Part shown: piece after piece, positions 9,559-18,601 of the stretch
Layout of the letters: the number at the start of each line of letters is the position of its first letter
Position numbering within the stretch: position 1 is the first letter of the stretch
From: Paenibacillus prosopidis
GTDB lineage: Bacteria > Bacillota > Bacilli > Paenibacillales > Paenibacillaceae
Direction: 5' to 3'
Length of the DNA: 64,000 nucleotides
NCBI RefSeq assembly: GCF_003337375.1
Contig: NZ_QPJD01000003.1
Span: 186,001-250,000, forward strand
Made by a program: the position numbers and the translations under genes
The notes under the pieces: generated by a model
Databases searched by the model: none
The model's input: only the letters and a program-made list of their open reading frames with translations
Told to the model about the DNA's origin: nothing

Positions 9559-10434
9559 ATGGAATTTGGAAGATTAATTACCGCAATGGTGACCCCATTC
9601 GATGCTGACGGTCAAATCGATTGGCAGACAACGGGCCGCTTGATTGATTATTTAATTGAGGAGCAGCAAAGCGATAGTCTTGTCGTTTCCGGAACAACTG
9701 GCGAATCACCGACGCTGTCGGATGAAGAGAAGCTGGAATTGTTTCGTTTTGCTGTCAAGCATGCGAATGGACGTTGCAAGATTATTGCCGGTACAGGGAG
9801 CAATAACACGGCCCATTCCATCCATCTGACGAAAGATGCGGAAGCGGCTGGTGTCAACGGTATTTTGCTTGTTGCGCCATACTATAACCGTCCTAATCAA
9901 GAAGGACTATACCAGCATTTCAAGGCTGTAGCGGAAGCTACTGCGCTCCCGATTATGCTTTACAACGTAGAAGGGCGCACGGGCGTTAATATTTCTGTAG
10001 AAACGACGCTACGATTAGCCGAAATTAAAAATATCGTTGCAACAAAAGATTGCGCATCGACAGATCAATTAACGCAAATCATCAGCGCAGCTCCTACTGG
10101 CTTTAAAGTATATACCGGTGATGACAGTGCGTCACTTCCTGCTCTAGCAGTAGGTGCATACGGGACTGTAAGTGTGGCTAGTCACATCGTTGGTGCCAAA
10201 ATGAAACAATTAATTACAGCATTTGTTACAGGAAACGTAGAAGAAGCTGCTAAGCTAAACGGTGAATTATTTCCTGTTTTCAAGGGGCTGTTCTATTGCC
10301 CGCATCCTGTTCCAAACCCGGTTGCCGTGAAATATGCGCTTGGCTTGACCGGACTTCCTGTAGGCGGAGTAAGGCTTCCGCTTGTTACTGTAAATGAAGC
10401 AGAAGCAGCTTTTTTACGTAAACTGATCCTATAA
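9559..10434 (+). CDS. dapA: 4-hydroxy-tetrahydrodipicolinate synthase
   Basis: Condenses pyruvate with aspartate semialdehyde at the entry to lysine, diaminopimelate and dipicolinate. The 291-residue TIM-barrel protein has the GTTGES motif (45-50), tyrosine Y135 in MLYNV and the Schiff-base lysine K163 in ATKDCAS. AGGAGG precedes the ATG at 9559; an upstream ATG seven codons earlier lacks a ribosome site. It is the last gene of asd-dapG-dapA and is followed by a terminator. Confidence 0.97.
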   Translation: MEFGRLITAMVTPFDADGQIDWQTTGRLIDYLIEEQQSDSLVVSGTTGESPTLSDEEKLELFRFAVKHANGRCKIIAGTGSNNTAHSIHLTKDAEAAGVNGILLVAPYYNRPNQEGLYQHFKAVAEATALPIMLYNVEGRTGVNISVETTLRLAEIKNIVATKDCASTDQLTQIISAAPTGFKVYTGDDSASLPALAVGAYGTVSVASHIVGAKMKQLITAFVTGNVEEAAKLNGELFPVFKGLFYCPHPVPNPVAVKYALGLTGLPVGGVRLPLVTVNEAEAAFLRKLIL

Positions 10435-10457
10435 ATAAACGTATTTGTTGATTGCAG

Positions 10458-10488
10458 CCGGTGCGTCCAGCATCGGTTTTATTTTTTT
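10458..10488 (+). terminator. Terminator after dapA
   Basis: CCGGTGC pairs with GCATCGG (one G-T pair) around GTCCA, followed by a T-rich tract. Confidence 0.75.
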
Positions 10489-10525
10489 GGGAAGCATAAT
10501 TGATAATAGCAATATCGGGTTTCAC

Positions 10526-10555
10526 TTGTATTCCATCTTTTTCATCATGTATAAT
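10526..10555 (+). promoter_or_regulatory. Putative sigma-A promoter for rnjB
   Basis: TTGTAT and TATAAT are separated by 18 bases. The predicted transcript starts near 10562, giving an untranslated leader of about 140 bases before rnjB. Confidence 0.55.
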
Positions 10556-10655
10556 GATTTCAAGTGACTGGGTGCGGCAAATATTTGGAAATGAACAAAG
10601 CGTCAGAGCGGCATCTGACGATAACAGCACATATTTATGCAAATAGCCATGCTTT

Positions 10656-10674
10656 CGAAGCGATTTTTGCTTCG
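10656..10674 (+). other. Hairpin in the rnjB leader
   Basis: CGAAGC and GCTTCG form a six-base stem with a seven-base loop, ending ten bases before the Shine-Dalgarno sequence. An overlapping alternative pairs GCTTT (10651-10655) with the AAGC part of the same left arm, so the two structures would exclude each other. It may affect RNase J translation; this is inference. Confidence 0.35.
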
Positions 10675-10701
10675 CAAAATTTTAAGGAGGTATAGATACA
10701 C

Positions 10702-12381
10702 TTGTCTAAGAAGAACAACCAAGATAAGCTACTCATTTTTGCACTAGGCGGAGTAGGCGAGATCGGAAAAAATATGTATGTAATCCAGTACAATAACGAC
10801 ATTGTTGTTGTTGACTCGGGTTTGAAGTTTCCAGAAGAGGATATGCTCGGTATAGATATTGTTATTCCGGATATTTCTTACTTAACGGAAAATCGCGATA
10901 AGGTACGCGCTATTATTATTACACACGGACACGAGGATCACATCGGTGGTTTGCCATACGTATTGAAAAACCTAAATGTACCTATCTACGCAACAAAGCT
11001 GACACTGGGCCTTATTGAAGGTAAATTGAAGGAAGCTGGCTTGCTGGGTGAAACCAAACGAATTCTCATTAATGCGGACACAGAAATTCAATTAGGAACC
11101 ATTCGAGCTTCTTTCTTCAAAACAAACCACAGTATTCCGGATTCCGTCGGCGTTTGCCTGGATACACCGGAAGGAACAGTCGTTCATACGGGCGATTTCA
11201 AATTCGATCATACGCCGGTTAATGAGCAATTTGCTGATTTACAGCGTATCGCCGAAATCGGTAAACGCGGCGTACTTGCATTATTATCTGACAGTACGAA
11301 CGCAGAGCGTCCGGGCTACACACCTTCAGAGGCTCAAGTAGGCGACAATCTTGAAGATATTTTCCGTAAATCTTCACAGCGCGTTGTCGTTGCGACGTTT
11401 GCTTCGAACGTACACCGGATTCAACAAATTATTAACGCCGCGATTGCAACCCGCCGCAAAATTGCTGTTGTAGGTCGCAGTATGGTTAACGTTGTAGGCA
11501 TTGCTTCCGATCTTGGATACTTAAACATTCCGGAAGGAATGATTATCGAACCGGAGGAAGTAAACAAATTGGCGGCTGACCGTGTCGTTATTTTGTGTAC
11601 AGGCAGTCAAGGAGAACCGATGTCGGCGCTTACACGCATGGCGCGTTCGACACACCGTAAGGTTGATATTTTACCAGGAGATACCGTTATCATTGCCGCA
11701 ACGCCAATCCCGGGCAACGAACGATATGTAGGCCGTACGGTTGATGAACTGTTCCGTTTGGGAGCTAATGTTATTTATGGACACGGATCAGTATCTGGCG
11801 TACACGTATCCGGTCATGGCAGCCAAGAAGAATTGAAGCTTATGCTTAATTTGATTAAACCTAAATACTTTATTCCTATTCACGGTGAGTACCGGATGCT
11901 TCGTCAACACGGTAAGCTAGGTGAAGCAATCGGCATCGAGCGTGAAAATATTTTCATTATCGATAACGGTGATACGGTCGAATTCCAAAACGGCAACGGC
12001 CGTAAAGGCTCGAAAGTACAAGCAGGCAATGTTTTAATCGACGGCTTAGGTGTAGGCGATGTCGGAAATATCGTACTTCGTGACCGTAAGCTTCTGTCGC
12101 AGGATGGTATTTTAGTGGTGGTAGTTACGCTAAGCAAGCAAGATGGGGCAATCATGTCCGGTCCGGATATCATTTCCCGCGGTTTCGTTTATGTGCGTGA
12201 ATCGGAAGGCTTGCTGGATGAGGCTAACCGAATTGTAACATCAACGTTAACCAGATTGATGAATGATAAAGTAAATGAATGGGCATCGCTCAAAACGAAT
12301 GTTAAGGATGCGCTTGGTCGCTTTTTGTACGAGCAAACACGCCGTCGCCCAATGATTTTGCCGATCATTATGGAAGTTTAA
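10702..12381 (+). CDS. rnjB: Ribonuclease J (RnjB locus)
   Basis: Metallo-beta-lactamase/beta-CASP RNase with 5' exonuclease and endonuclease activity in mRNA decay and rRNA maturation. The zinc motif HGHEDH is complete (H75, H77, D79, H80), followed by HTGDFKFD, the beta-CASP region and a C-terminal domain ending in PMILPIIMEV. Sequence blocks such as VSGHGSQEELKLM and RDRKLLSQDGIL resemble B. subtilis RnjB (J2) as I remember it, and the position after dapA is that of rnjB. Unlike B. subtilis J2, the active site is not degenerate. The start is TTG with AAGGAGG 11 bases upstream. Confidence 0.9.
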   Translation: MSKKNNQDKLLIFALGGVGEIGKNMYVIQYNNDIVVVDSGLKFPEEDMLGIDIVIPDISYLTENRDKVRAIIITHGHEDHIGGLPYVLKNLNVPIYATKLTLGLIEGKLKEAGLLGETKRILINADTEIQLGTIRASFFKTNHSIPDSVGVCLDTPEGTVVHTGDFKFDHTPVNEQFADLQRIAEIGKRGVLALLSDSTNAERPGYTPSEAQVGDNLEDIFRKSSQRVVVATFASNVHRIQQIINAAIATRRKIAVVGRSMVNVVGIASDLGYLNIPEGMIIEPEEVNKLAADRVVILCTGSQGEPMSALTRMARSTHRKVDILPGDTVIIAATPIPGNERYVGRTVDELFRLGANVIYGHGSVSGVHVSGHGSQEELKLMLNLIKPKYFIPIHGEYRMLRQHGKLGEAIGIERENIFIIDNGDTVEFQNGNGRKGSKVQAGNVLIDGLGVGDVGNIVLRDRKLLSQDGILVVVVTLSKQDGAIMSGPDIISRGFVYVRESEGLLDEANRIVTSTLTRLMNDKVNEWASLKTNVKDALGRFLYEQTRRRPMILPIIMEV

Positions 12382-12405
12382 TACGAATTACGATAAATAA
12401 TCATG

Positions 12406-12464
12406 AAGAGGATCGCAAAAACGTCCCGCATTGCCGCGGCGGACGAAAGCGATCCTCTTTTTTT
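12406..12464 (+). terminator. Terminator after rnjB
   Basis: GAGGATCGC and GCGATCCTC form a perfect outer stem; an inner CGTCC/GGACG pairing extends the structure; a T run follows. Confidence 0.9.
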
Positions 12465-12555
12465 GTGTTCATTTATGATAACTTTTTTTGAATAATTTCC
12501 ACGTCCGACTCCATACTATGACGAGCTATATTTTATATGAAGGGGATTGAAAATA

Positions 12556-13305
12556 ATGTATCAATCAGGAATGGATTTTACATCAGAACAGCTTGAGCCT
12601 AACGCAGATGAGAAAAGAAAGACGAACACTGTCGTCGATACGATCCAGCAGCTTGGTCAAACGGCAACGCCTGCCCCTACAGAATCGAACATATTTTGTA
12701 TGACGATTATAGGTCAGGTGGAAGGTCATCTCGTTCTCCCTCCGCAAAACAAAACGACGAAATATGAGCATCTTATCCCACAGTTAGTGGCAGCTGAACA
12801 AAACCAGAAAATTGAAGGCGTCTTTATCATTCTAAATACAGTTGGCGGCGATGTTGAAGCGGGGTTAGCCATTGCCGAAATGATTTCTTCCTTATCTAAG
12901 CCTACTGTTACACTCGTCTTAGGAGGCGGTCACTCCATTGGCGTGCCCATTGCCGTGGCAGGAGACATGTCGTTTATAGCAGAAACAGCTACGATGACGA
13001 TACATCCTATTCGATTAAACGGGCTTATTATTGGTGTACCGCAAACGTTCGAATATTTGGATAAAATGCAGGAGCGTGTCATTCGTTTTGTGACCTCCCA
13101 CTCGAATGTGAGCGAGCATATTTTTAAAGAGCTGATGTTCAAGACCGGCGAGTTGACGCGTGACATTGGAACGACTGTAATCGGAGCCGATGCGGTTAAG
13201 CATGGTTTAATCGATGCGGTCGGCGGCCTCGGAGAAGCGATCAAAGAGTTAAATCGAAGAATTGAGGCCAATAAGCTTCTCAAACAAGAGGTGAGTACCG
13301 TATGA
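12556..13305 (+). CDS. tepA: ClpP-like serine protease, translocation-enhancing protein TepA
   Basis: ClpP-fold protein of about 249 residues. The serine is in GGGHSIGVP and the histidine in [11 protein letters not shown], matching the catalytic layout of ClpP-like peptidases; [16 protein letters not shown] corresponds to the oxyanion/strand region. B. subtilis TepA (YmfB) was reported to assist protein translocation. A TTG three codons upstream is possible, but AAGGGG is better spaced for the ATG at 12556. It overlaps ylzJ by four bases. Confidence 0.85.
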   Translation: MYQSGMDFTSEQLEPNADEKRKTNTVVDTIQQLGQTATPAPTESNIFCMTIIGQVEGHLVLPPQNKTTKYEHLIPQLVAAEQNQKIEGVFIILNTVGGDVEAGLAIAEMISSLSKPTVTLVLGGGHSIGVPIAVAGDMSFIAETATMTIHPIRLNGLIIGVPQTFEYLDKMQERVIRFVTSHSNVSEHIFKELMFKTGELTRDIGTTVIGADAVKHGLIDAVGGLGEAIKELNRRIEANKLLKQEVSTV

Positions 13306-13526
13306 CCCTTTATACGAATATGCCGCTTGAACTCGTCCTGGAAGGAGTTAATGATGAGGTGGAGCCGCTTCAAGAGGTATGGGCAAATGGCGTAAAGATG
13401 CAAGTAACTTCGGTAGCGCCCGGAATAGGTAAAATTGTACGACTGCTGGAATGCGACTTGAATGACTATTTAAATCCAAGCTTAACGCCTGGAATGATAG
13501 TTCATTATCAACCAACTGCAAACTGA
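13302..13526 (+). CDS. ylzJ: YlzJ-like small protein
   Basis: A 74-residue protein of unknown function in the position of B. subtilis ylzJ, between tepA and spoIIIE. It starts with [15 protein letters not shown], a conserved-looking opening for this family, and has no membrane segment or recognised catalytic motif. The ATG overlaps the tepA stop (ATGA), so translation is probably coupled and a functional link with TepA is plausible. Confidence 0.75.
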   Translation: MTLYTNMPLELVLEGVNDEVEPLQEVWANGVKMQVTSVAPGIGKIVRLLECDLNDYLNPSLTPGMIVHYQPTAN

Positions 13527-13565
13527 CGTTCGTACCATCGTCTCATAGGAACATTTGTCCACCTA

Positions 13566-13574
13566 TGGTATAAT
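13566..13574 (+). promoter_or_regulatory. Extended -10 promoter for spoIIIE
   Basis: TGGTATAAT is a perfect extended -10 element with no good -35 box at normal spacing. Transcription would start around 13581, leaving a leader barely long enough for the GAGGTGA ribosome site. Confidence 0.5.
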
Positions 13575-13595
13575 GTTTTACCAGAGGTGACTGAT

Positions 13596-16265
13596 TTGGC
13601 AAAGAAAAAGAGACGAAAAAAATCAATTGGTGCAAACTTAAAATATGAAGTCTATGGCATATTGCTTATTACCATTTCCATTATCGCGCTCTCCGGAGAG
13701 GCTGCTGTCGGACGCTCATTATCCAAGCTGTTCGGACTGGTGCTCGGCAAGTTTTATTTTGTACTTGCTCTGATAGGTGTTTTTGTAGGGCTCGCCGTTA
13801 TGATAAGACGAGCTTGGCCGAAAGGCTGGACGAATAAAAGGACAGGCTTATTAATACTAGTGCTGGCGTTTACGTTAATGAGCTCGATTTCGGAAATTGA
13901 TCAGAAGCTGAGTCCTATAGAAGAGCTGTCTGGAGGAAAGATTTTGGAGCAGCTCAGCACCGATTTAAGAACACAATTAATTTCCGTTTCAGCTGCAAAC
14001 GATCAGTCGATCAGAGAGAAAGAGATAAGCGGTGGTTATGTAGGAGCCATTCAATATTCGTTATTTTTTTCCTTATTCGGCTATTACGGCGCGAAGCTCA
14101 TTATGTTTGTCATGTTTGCTATTTCGATTATGCTGATGACAGGCAAGTCATATGTAGAGCTAGGAAGAGTCATCAGCACGAAAACGGGACGGCTGCTCAA
14201 ACTGCTTGGTGCTAAATGGGCGAAGCGTGCTTCCTTGCGAGCTGCAGCTGCATCAGCTAACAATAATGTAAGACAAGCCGATATCGTTGATGACGATGAT
14301 GACACAATCGATGACGATTATGACAGCTATGTCGTCTCTCCTCCAAAAAAGAAGAAGTCGTTGTTTTTTTCCTGGAAGCAGGATAACGGGAAAGAGCAGA
14401 TTAACACACAGGATGAAGTGCAAGATGAATGGATAATTGAACAAACCGCAAAGGGTACAAAGTCTAACGGCATACCGGCATGGCAAAGCGATTATGATCA
14501 ACCATGGGAGAAATCAGGCGAGGAACAGCCTTCGGCAACCGCTAATCACCGCGTTCAAGATGATCTCGCGCCATGGGAAGAGGCTGGAACAATTTCGGTT
14601 ATGAACGGGGTGCCTGCTCCCGAGGAGAATGCTGAGCAATGGACTGGAACCTGGCCGGTTAATGAACCGGGAGCTACAGAGGTTCCTAAGGATTCTGAGG
14701 ATGAAGATGATTTGCCTATAGCTGATTCGTTAGTGCCGGCTGCCGAACCAACAGAAGACTCCGATGCGTTGGTGAATGAAGAAAGCTCTGTACTAGCTGC
14801 TCCTAAAAGACCTGCTTCAGAGGTAGAAGCAAGTAAGGTGAAGCCCTACTTGCTTCCGCCTTTCTCCTTGTTAACAAAGCCGAGCTTGCTGGGCAAAGGC
14901 TCGGATGCATCAGATATGTTCGATTCACGCAGGAAGCTTGAAGCGACTCTCGAAAGCTTCGGTGTTCGCGCCAAAGTGCTCGATGTTGTACGTGGACCTG
15001 CAGTGACGCGTTATGAGGTACAGCCGGCAACAGGAGTTAAGGTCAGCCGGATTGTTGGTTTAACCGATGATATCGCGCTTGCGCTGGCTGCGAAGGACAT
15101 TCGGATGGAGGCGCCCATTCCAGGGAAATCGGCGATCGGTATAGAGGTTCCTAATATGGAAGTATCAGTTGTAACGATGCGCGAGGTTATGGAAACTGCG
15201 GCTTTCCAGAATGCACCTTCTAAATTGTCTATAGCATTCGGAAGAGATATATCCGGGCAGACGATTGTCGGCAATCTGGCCCGAATGCCGCATTTGCTCG
15301 TTGCAGGTGCTACCGGCTCCGGAAAATCGGTGTGTATTAATGGTATTATTACGAGCATTTTGTACAAAGCGGCACCTGATGAAGTGAAGTTCCTAATGAT
15401 CGACCCGAAGATGGTTGAATTAAACGTATACAACGGCATACCGCATTTGCTTGCTCCTGTCGTAACGGATCCGCGCCGCGCTTCGCTTGCACTTAAGAAA
15501 ATCGTAGTTGAGATGGAGAAGCGCTATGAAATGTTCTCGAAATCCGCGACTCGTAACATTGAAGGCTACAATACGCTTATGGCAGATAACCCGGCCGCAG
15601 TTCTTCCGTATATTGTCGTTATTGTGGACGAGCTTGCCGATTTAATGATGGTTGCAGCGAATGATGTTGAGGATTCTATCGCAAGGCTAGCCCAAATGGC
15701 TCGTGCCGCAGGTATTCATCTCATCATTGCTACTCAACGTCCTTCTGTTGATGTTATTACCGGCGTTATTAAGGCAAATATTCCATCGCGCATCGCATTT
15801 GGCGTATCCTCACAGGTCGATTCACGTACGATACTTGATATGGTCGGGGCAGAGAAGCTCTTAGGCCGGGGAGACATGCTATTCTTGCCGGTCGGGATGT
15901 CTAAGCCGATTCGGGTACAGGGCGCATTTTTATCGGATCAGGAAGTCGAAACGCTCGTTACATATGCTCGCGGACAAGCGGAAGCGGAATATAAAGAGGA
16001 TCTTGTGCCTGAGGTCGAGGAAGAATCAGCTGAAGGCGACGAAATGCTTGATGAGCTTTACGATCAAGCGGTTCAAATTATTTTGGAAGCAAAGCAAGCA
16101 TCAGTATCGTTATTGCAGCGCAGAATGAGGATTGGATACACAAGAGCCGCAAGACTTATCGATCAGATGGAAGCACGCTCTGTCGTTGGGCCTTATGAAG
16201 GAAGTAAACCGCGTGAGGTGCTTATTACGATGGAACAGTTCCAGGCTGGCCGGATAAGCTCATAA
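13596..16265 (+). CDS. spoIIIE: DNA translocase FtsK/SpoIIIE
   Basis: Septum-bound ATP-driven DNA pump that moves the chromosome into the forespore and clears trapped DNA. Seen in order: a lysine-rich N-terminus ([10 protein letters not shown]), several membrane helices (about residues 20-190), a long acidic low-complexity linker (about 220-430), the motor with Walker A GATGSGKS (about 570-578) and Walker B IVDELADL (about 676), and a C-terminal winged-helix gamma domain ([18 protein letters not shown]) that reads DNA polarity sequences. TTG at 13596 is chosen over GTG at 13587: GAGGTGA is correctly placed for it and the N-terminus matches B. subtilis SpoIIIE. The roughly 890-residue length is longer than in B. 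subtilis because of the linker. Confidence 0.95.
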   Translation: MAKKKRRKKSIGANLKYEVYGILLITISIIALSGEAAVGRSLSKLFGLVLGKFYFVLALIGVFVGLAVMIRRAWPKGWTNKRTGLLILVLAFTLMSSISEIDQKLSPIEELSGGKILEQLSTDLRTQLISVSAANDQSIREKEISGGYVGAIQYSLFFSLFGYYGAKLIMFVMFAISIMLMTGKSYVELGRVISTKTGRLLKLLGAKWAKRASLRAAAASANNNVRQADIVDDDDDTIDDDYDSYVVSPPKKKKSLFFSWKQDNGKEQINTQDEVQDEWIIEQTAKGTKSNGIPAWQSDYDQPWEKSGEEQPSATANHRVQDDLAPWEEAGTISVMNGVPAPEENAEQWTGTWPVNEPGATEVPKDSEDEDDLPIADSLVPAAEPTEDSDALVNEESSVLAAPKRPASEVEASKVKPYLLPPFSLLTKPSLLGKGSDASDMFDSRRKLEATLESFGVRAKVLDVVRGPAVTRYEVQPATGVKVSRIVGLTDDIALALAAKDIRMEAPIPGKSAIGIEVPNMEVSVVTMREVMETAAFQNAPSKLSIAFGRDISGQTIVGNLARMPHLLVAGATGSGKSVCINGIITSILYKAAPDEVKFLMIDPKMVELNVYNGIPHLLAPVVTDPRRASLALKKIVVEMEKRYEMFSKSATRNIEGYNTLMADNPAAVLPYIVVIVDELADLMMVAANDVEDSIARLAQMARAAGIHLIIATQRPSVDVITGVIKANIPSRIAFGVSSQVDSRTILDMVGAEKLLGRGDMLFLPVGMSKPIRVQGAFLSDQEVETLVTYARGQAEAEYKEDLVPEVEEESAEGDEMLDELYDQAVQIILEAKQASVSLLQRRMRIGYTRAARLIDQMEARSVVGPYEGSKPREVLITMEQFQAGRISS

Positions 16266-16296
16266 ATCCCGTGGATTTCATGAAGCGCGGATAAAG

Positions 16297-16327
16297 TGCA
16301 TAGAAGCCGGACAACTTTCTCATACTA
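16297..16327 (+). promoter_or_regulatory. Putative sigma-G promoter for sleB
   Basis: TGCATA (16297-16302) and CATACTA (16321-16327) are separated by 18 bases, fitting the forespore sigma-G consensus gnATR-N18-CATnnTA. The downstream gene is a spore cortex hydrolase, which in B. subtilis is a sigma-G gene. Confidence 0.75.
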
Positions 16328-16384
16328 GAGTTAGGTAACGCTACCTTAAGCGAACTAACTTGCAAGAGAAAGGCAGATCCCTAC

Positions 16385-17137
16385 ATGAGAAATCGTTTGA
16401 TTGTGGTGACCTCGATTATCGTTCTGCTGTTGTTCGGGTCCTTTTCACTACTGCGCGGCGGGGAGAACGCTGCAACGGAAACGTTCAGCAATGCTACGCT
16501 AAAGGTTGGCTCCTCTGGCCAGGATGTATATGAATTGCAAGGACGTCTAACGCATCTTGGTTTCTTCAAAGGCAAAATTGACGGGAAATTTGGTAAGAGC
16601 ACGAAAGATGCAGTTACGTGGTTTCAATGGAAGTTTGGATTGAAGTCAGATGGTGTCGTCGGTGCGAAAACAAAGCTGAAGCTTTGGGAAGCAACGAAAT
16701 CATGGAGGCCGACTGCAAAGACAGCTCCTACTCCTAAAAAGAGCACCCCGGGATCCGTTGCCAAATCCAACCGGCTTGGCTTTACGGACAATGACCTGCA
16801 AATGATGGCCAACGCCGTGTATGGCGAGGCGCGCGGTGAGCCGTATGAAGGTCAGGTAGCCGTTGCGGCAGTTATTATCAACCGGGTGAAATCACCAAGC
16901 TTTCCGAATACGATTTACGGCGTCATATTCCAACCAGGTGCTTTTACGGCTGTCGCAGACGGCCAAATTTGGTTAACGCCTAATGAAAAAGCGAGAGAAG
17001 CAGTAGAAGATGCTATCAATGGCTGGGACCCATCCGGCGGATGCGAATATTACTTCAATCCTGATACCGCCACCTCGAAATGGATATGGACCCGGACGCA
17101 AATCAAAACAATCGGGAAGCATATTTTCTGTATGTAA
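16385..17137 (+). CDS. sleB: Spore cortex-lytic enzyme SleB-like cell wall hydrolase
   Basis: Exported peptidoglycan hydrolase, 250 residues. Seen: a signal peptide or N-anchor (hydrophobic residues 5-21), a peptidoglycan-binding type 1 repeat (about 38-98: VYELQGRLTHLGFF, FGKSTKDAVTWFQ), a threonine/proline linker, and the hydrolase_2 domain (about 130-250) with MANAVYGEARGEPYEGQVAVAAV in segments and the conserved glutamate in GEARGE. SleB-type enzymes are lytic transglycosylases that break down cortex muramic-lactam glycan in germination. B. subtilis sleB lies elsewhere in an operon with ypeB; no ypeB is present here, so it may be a second paralogue. Confidence 0.85.
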   Translation: MRNRLIVVTSIIVLLLFGSFSLLRGGENAATETFSNATLKVGSSGQDVYELQGRLTHLGFFKGKIDGKFGKSTKDAVTWFQWKFGLKSDGVVGAKTKLKLWEATKSWRPTAKTAPTPKKSTPGSVAKSNRLGFTDNDLQMMANAVYGEARGEPYEGQVAVAAVIINRVKSPSFPNTIYGVIFQPGAFTAVADGQIWLTPNEKAREAVEDAINGWDPSGGCEYYFNPDTATSKWIWTRTQIKTIGKHIFCM

Positions 17138-17157
17138 CTATACGTTGGTTATGAAAG

Positions 17158-17196
17158 GAAGCAGCCGTTACTGCCTAGCGCAGCAGTGGTTGCTTC
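17158..17196 (+). terminator. Hairpin after sleB
   Basis: A 17-base imperfect stem (GAAGCAGCC... and ...GGTTGCTTC with G-T pairs) encloses a five-base loop. It is followed by only a short pyrimidine run, so it is a weak terminator candidate. Confidence 0.5.
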
Positions 17197-17230
17197 TTCC
17201 ATTTCCTATAGGTTAGAATGGTATAGGGAT

Positions 17231-17260
17231 TTGTCAATTGGAATAGATTTACTCTATATC
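17231..17260 (+). promoter_or_regulatory. Possible sigma-A promoter for the ymfFHI operon
   Basis: TTGTCA and TATATC are separated by 18 bases, upstream of ymfF and after the sleB hairpin. Confidence 0.4.
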
Positions 17261-17323
17261 CACATGTGTTCTTAATCCGTAATAAGACGGGACATTAACG
17301 CGCCGATGAAAGGAGCAAACCGA

Positions 17324-18598
17324 GTGACCCAATTCGAGAGAGGGCAGCTGCAGCGGATTCGTCTGCACGTATTGCCTACTAAACGATTCAAGACGTTTGC
17401 AATTTCTTTATTTGCAGGACTTACGCTCGATGAAGCAACGGTAACGCCGGTTGCGCTCATTCCATTCGTACTTAGAAGAGGTACGGCAAACACGCCTGAA
17501 ACAATTGCTTTTCGAGAGAAGCTTGACGATCTATATGGAGCGGGCTTTGGTTTCGATGTATATAAAAGAGGCGATTCTCAGATCGTCCAATTTCGGATGG
17601 ATGTAATTAATGACGCGTTTGTTTCTTCCAATACATCACTGCTTGCCGCTTCGCTTCAGTTTTTGGGCGATGTGGTTACCGATCCGCTGCTGGAGAACAA
17701 CAAGTTTCGTCAAAAATATGTGGATGCTGAGAAAACGACGCTTAAAAAACGTTTGGAGGCGATCGTCAACGATAAAATTCGTTATGCGGCTGAACGCTGC
17801 TTAGAAGAAATGTGCGCCGATGAACCTTACCGGCTGCATCCGTTAGGAAAGCTTGAACAAATTGACTCGATTACGCCGGAAGCTTTGTATAAGCATTATG
17901 AGCAGTGGCTTGAGAATGCGGCACTCGATTTATATGTCGTCGGTGATACATCGCTGGAAGAGGTGACGCAGCTTGTCACTGGGGCGTTCAAGCTTATAGC
18001 AGGTACGCCGTCATCTTATTCTTTGCCTAACGTTAACCAAACCGTTAAAGAAGTGAAGAAAGTGACGGAGCGGATGGATGTTAGTCAAGGCAAGCTTAAT
18101 ATGGGCCTTAGAACAGGGGTCGGATATGATGATGATGCTTATCCTGCCGTTCTCATGTATAACGGCATATTAGGCGGTTATCCGCATTCGAAGCTGTTTC
18201 TCAATGTACGGGAGAAGGAAAGCTTGGCCTACTATGCCGCATCACGTCTCGATGGCCACAAAGGCTTATGCACGATCCAATCCGGCATCGAGTTCGCCAA
18301 TTATGAGCGGGCGGTCGCTATTATTCAAGAGCAGCTTGAAAGCATGCGGCAAGGAAATCTATCGGAACTGGAGCTTGATCAAACAAAAGCAATGATCTCG
18401 AATCATCTTCGAGAGCTGCAGGATTCCGCATACGAGATGATTGCGTATGATTTTAACAGTGTGCTCACCGGTAAGCAAAGAAGCGCCCAGCAGCTGCTGG
18501 AGCAGGTTCAAGCGGTTACTGCGGATGATATCGTTAAGGTTGCGCAGGGCGTTCAGCTGGATACGATTTACTTTTTGCGCGATCGAAAGGAGGCATAA
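17324..18598 (+). CDS. ymfF: M16-family protein lacking the zinc motif (YmfF-like)
   Basis: Insulinase-fold protein of 424 residues with no HxxEH motif; the equivalent N-terminal region reads PFVLRRGTANTPETIAFREKLDD. It is therefore predicted to be non-catalytic by itself and to pair with the neighbouring active YmfH, as M16B enzymes do in two-subunit form. The GTG start has AAAGGAG eight bases upstream; an ATG six codons earlier lacks such a site. Only three bases separate it from ymfH. Pairing of an inactive and an active subunit is inference from gene order and motif content. Confidence 0.88.
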   Translation: MTQFERGQLQRIRLHVLPTKRFKTFAISLFAGLTLDEATVTPVALIPFVLRRGTANTPETIAFREKLDDLYGAGFGFDVYKRGDSQIVQFRMDVINDAFVSSNTSLLAASLQFLGDVVTDPLLENNKFRQKYVDAEKTTLKKRLEAIVNDKIRYAAERCLEEMCADEPYRLHPLGKLEQIDSITPEALYKHYEQWLENAALDLYVVGDTSLEEVTQLVTGAFKLIAGTPSSYSLPNVNQTVKEVKKVTERMDVSQGKLNMGLRTGVGYDDDAYPAVLMYNGILGGYPHSKLFLNVREKESLAYYAASRLDGHKGLCTIQSGIEFANYERAVAIIQEQLESMRQGNLSELELDQTKAMISNHLRELQDSAYEMIAYDFNSVLTGKQRSAQQLLEQVQAVTADDIVKVAQGVQLDTIYFLRDRKEA

Positions 18599-18601
18599 CG
18601 T

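Noticed and set aside
13555..13574. TTGTCC with TATAAT as a standard sigma-A promoter for spoIIIE
   Set aside because: The spacer is only eight bases; the extended -10 alone is a better reading.
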